DNA from: Asaia krungthepensis NRIC 0535
GTDB taxonomy: Bacteria; Pseudomonadota; Alphaproteobacteria; Acetobacterales; Acetobacteraceae
Length of the DNA stretch: 64,000 nt
Reading direction: 5' to 3'
Assembly: GCF_025995175.1 (NCBI RefSeq)
Contig: NZ_BAPV01000061.1
Location: 124,001-188,000 of the forward strand
This document shows positions 62,548-64,000 of the stretch, piece after piece. The position numbers and the translations under genes were made by a program. Each line of letters opens with the position of its first letter. Positions within the stretch are counted from its first letter, which is position 1. The notes below the pieces were generated by a model. That model made no database searches, was not told the origin of the DNA, and saw only the letters and a list, made by a program, of their open reading frames with translations.

Positions 62548-64000
62548 TCAGCTTGCCGCCATGGCGTTCAGGCTGATCTGTCGCAGGACGTTGCGGGCAA
62601 TTTCCCGGATCGGCTCGTTACGCGACAGAACGAGCAGCGAGATCTCGACATTGAACTCGGTCTTGATCGCGGTCTGGATCTCGACCCCGGCAAGCGAGTC
62701 CACCCCCAGCTCGTTCGGTCGGGCACCTGGATCGATGCTGTCCGGTTCAAGCTTGAGCACCGTTCCAAGGATCGATTTCACATTATCCAGCACAAACTCG
62801 TAACGCTCCTCCGGGCTCAGGCTCTGGAGATGGGCGAGCTTCTGGGCGGATGTGTTCTTGATGCTCTTCTCACGGCGGATCAGTCCGAATTTCGGATTAC
62901 GTTCGATAGCGCCGTGATGCGCGAAGCAGGTCTCCCAATCGATCGCCATGGCCGCAACGTTGTCGCGGTCACGATTGATGAGGTCGGGCAGGAAAGAGAG
63001 CGCCTCCTCTGCGGGGAGCAGGCGGAAGCCCGCATTCTCGAAGAACTGCACCACGCTGCCCTCCTGGGCGAGCATGCCGACCTCTGCAATCGGCCCCCAT
63101 TGCACGGAAACGGCGGGATAGCCTTCCTTGCGACGGGCACTGGCCAGGGCGTCAAGGGAAGCATTGGCCGCGAGATAGCTGCTTTGGCCGATATTTCCCG
63201 TCACGGTGACAATCGAGGAATAGAGCACGAAGTAGTCAAGCGGGCAGTCTCGCGTCAGCAGATCCAGATGACGCCCGCCGAGCAGCTTCGGCTTGAGCAC
63301 ATTGCGCAGGCTCTCTTCCGAGAATTTCGAGATCAGCCGGTCATCGAGGATACCCGCCGCGTGGAACACGCCCTTGAGGGGCTGCCCGGCCTCGAGAATG
63401 GCTGCCTTGATACGCGCCACATCGTCATAGATCGCGACGTCACCATAGTGGAGAGTGACGCGCGCCCCGGATTTCTTGAGGGCCTTGATCGCATCAATTG
63501 TCACCTGATCGCGGCGAACACTGCGTCCCATCAGGTGCACATGCCTTGCCCCGCTGGCCACCAGCCATGCCGCGGTCGCCAGTCCGAGGCCGCCCTGCCC
63601 CCCCGTGATCAGGTAAGCCCCGGCCGGATCGACTGGACGCACCGGCTGTCGCTGGGCCCGCACATTCGACAGGTCCTCGTAAGACACGAGAATCTTGCCG
63701 ATATGTCTGGACGACGACATGTGCTTGAAGGCGTCACGCACCTCGGAGGCCGGATAGACCTTGTGCGGCAGCACGACCGTATCGAACTTGCGCGACAGAT
63801 ACGGAATGCGGTCGAAAATCGCCACGGCCTTACGATGGTCCTGCGCCATCATCAGGTCTAGATCGAAGCTGTGGAATGACACGTTCCCGTTGAAGCTGAA
63901 CTGCGAGAGATCGCGCTTTTCCCAGATATCCTTCTTGCCAATCTCGACGAAGCGCCCTGTGTTGCACAGCAGCGCCAGGCTATGCGCCTGGATTTCGCCG
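62548..64000 (-). CDS. Type I polyketide synthase, C-terminal ER-KR-ACP, partial
   Basis: The frame runs off the right edge; only the last ~483 codons are seen. From the edge: an enoyl reductase end (NTGRFVEIGKKDIW, then RHIGKILVSYEDL), a ketoreductase (YLITGGQGGLGLATAAWL for NADPH, SSIVTVTGNIGQSSYLAAN with the catalytic Tyr and Asn) and an acyl carrier domain with the attachment serine in ELGVDSLAGVEI. This layout marks a highly reducing module. There is no thioesterase after the carrier, so release needs another enzyme. Product unknown. Confidence 0.9.
   Translation of the reverse strand, partial: GEIQAHSLALLCNTGRFVEIGKKDIWEKRDLSQFSFNGNVSFHSFDLDLMMAQDHRKAVAIFDRIPYLSRKFDTVVLPHKVYPASEVRDAFKHMSSSRHIGKILVSYEDLSNVRAQRQPVRPVDPAGAYLITGGQGGLGLATAAWLVASGARHVHLMGRSVRRDQVTIDAIKALKKSGARVTLHYGDVAIYDDVARIKAAILEAGQPLKGVFHAAGILDDRLISKFSEESLRNVLKPKLLGGRHLDLLTRDCPLDYFVLYSSIVTVTGNIGQSSYLAANASLDALASARRKEGYPAVSVQWGPIAEVGMLAQEGSVVQFFENAGFRLLPAEEALSFLPDLINRDRDNVAAMAIDWETCFAHHGAIERNPKFGLIRREKSIKNTSAQKLAHLQSLSPEERYEFVLDNVKSILGTVLKLEPDSIDPGARPNELGVDSLAGVEIQTAIKTEFNVEISLLVLSRNEPIREIARNVLRQISLNAMAAS

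Noticed and set aside
1-64000. CRISPR arrays, tRNA or rRNA genes, phage or integrase genes, riboswitches
   Set aside because: No regularly spaced repeats, no cloverleaf-like sequence, no integrase or transposase motif and no recognised aptamer was seen on reading; short or degraded ones could be missed without a search tool.

Overview
This is a GC-rich chromosomal window that reads as an acetic acid bacterium (Acetobacteraceae, Alphaproteobacteria). The pointers are a 5-keto-gluconate reductase of the Gluconobacter type, an alphaproteobacterial 5-aminolevulinate synthase, an OprB carbohydrate porin, two large AIDA-like/Hint_2 proteins, and dispersed AAAGGGC/GCCCTTT palindromes between genes. 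The genus (Asaia or a relative) is a guess from gene content only. No rRNA, tRNA, CRISPR array, prophage or intact insertion sequence was recognised.

Layout. (a) 1-12.8 kb: an N-acetylglucosamine locus with a TonB receptor (cut by the left edge), NagB, a GH20 hexosaminidase lipoprotein, CutC, a ROK repressor, a ROK GlcNAc kinase, a NagP-type transporter, NagA and an OprB porin. Together they would import, trim, phosphorylate, deacetylate and deaminate GlcNAc or its oligomers. (b) 12.8-16.5 kb: adenine deaminase and an isolated flavin-dependent-halogenase-like protein. (c) 16.5-19.3 kb: a small helix-hairpin-helix protein and feoA-feoB plus a Cys-tailed membrane peptide, behind an Irr/Fur-like palindrome. 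(d) 19.4-28.3 kb: purine degradation, comprising xdhA-xdhB-xdhC with a coupled HAD phosphatase, HU, an exported adenosine deaminase and an exported purine nucleoside permease-family protein. (e) 28.4-34.3 kb: an AraC regulator, a methyltransferase, and a bdcR/bdcA-type divergent unit with EthD, alpha/beta hydrolase and beta-hydroxyacid dehydrogenase genes. (f) 34.5-40.7 kb: free-Met sulfoxide reductase, then a sulfide/persulfide locus (TauE, phosphatase-SQR fusion, persulfide dioxygenase, 1-Cys peroxiredoxin, ArsR regulator), and a class A acid phosphatase lipoprotein. (g) 40.8-45.8 kb: two tandem paralogous beta-solenoid/Hint proteins. (h) 46.3-51.2 kb: assimilatory sulfate reduction (cysG, cysH, cysD, cysNC). 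(i) 51.5-64 kb: gluconate 5-dehydrogenase, a hybrid histidine kinase, an MscS-family channel, hemA, an MFS carrier, and the C-terminal ER-KR-ACP part of a reducing type I polyketide synthase cut by the right edge.

The least understood parts are the tandem Hint proteins, the orphan halogenase-like enzyme, the exported purine enzyme pair, the BdcA-linked catabolic operon, and CutC inside a GlcNAc locus. All functions are assigned by reading motifs and recalling families; no search was run.
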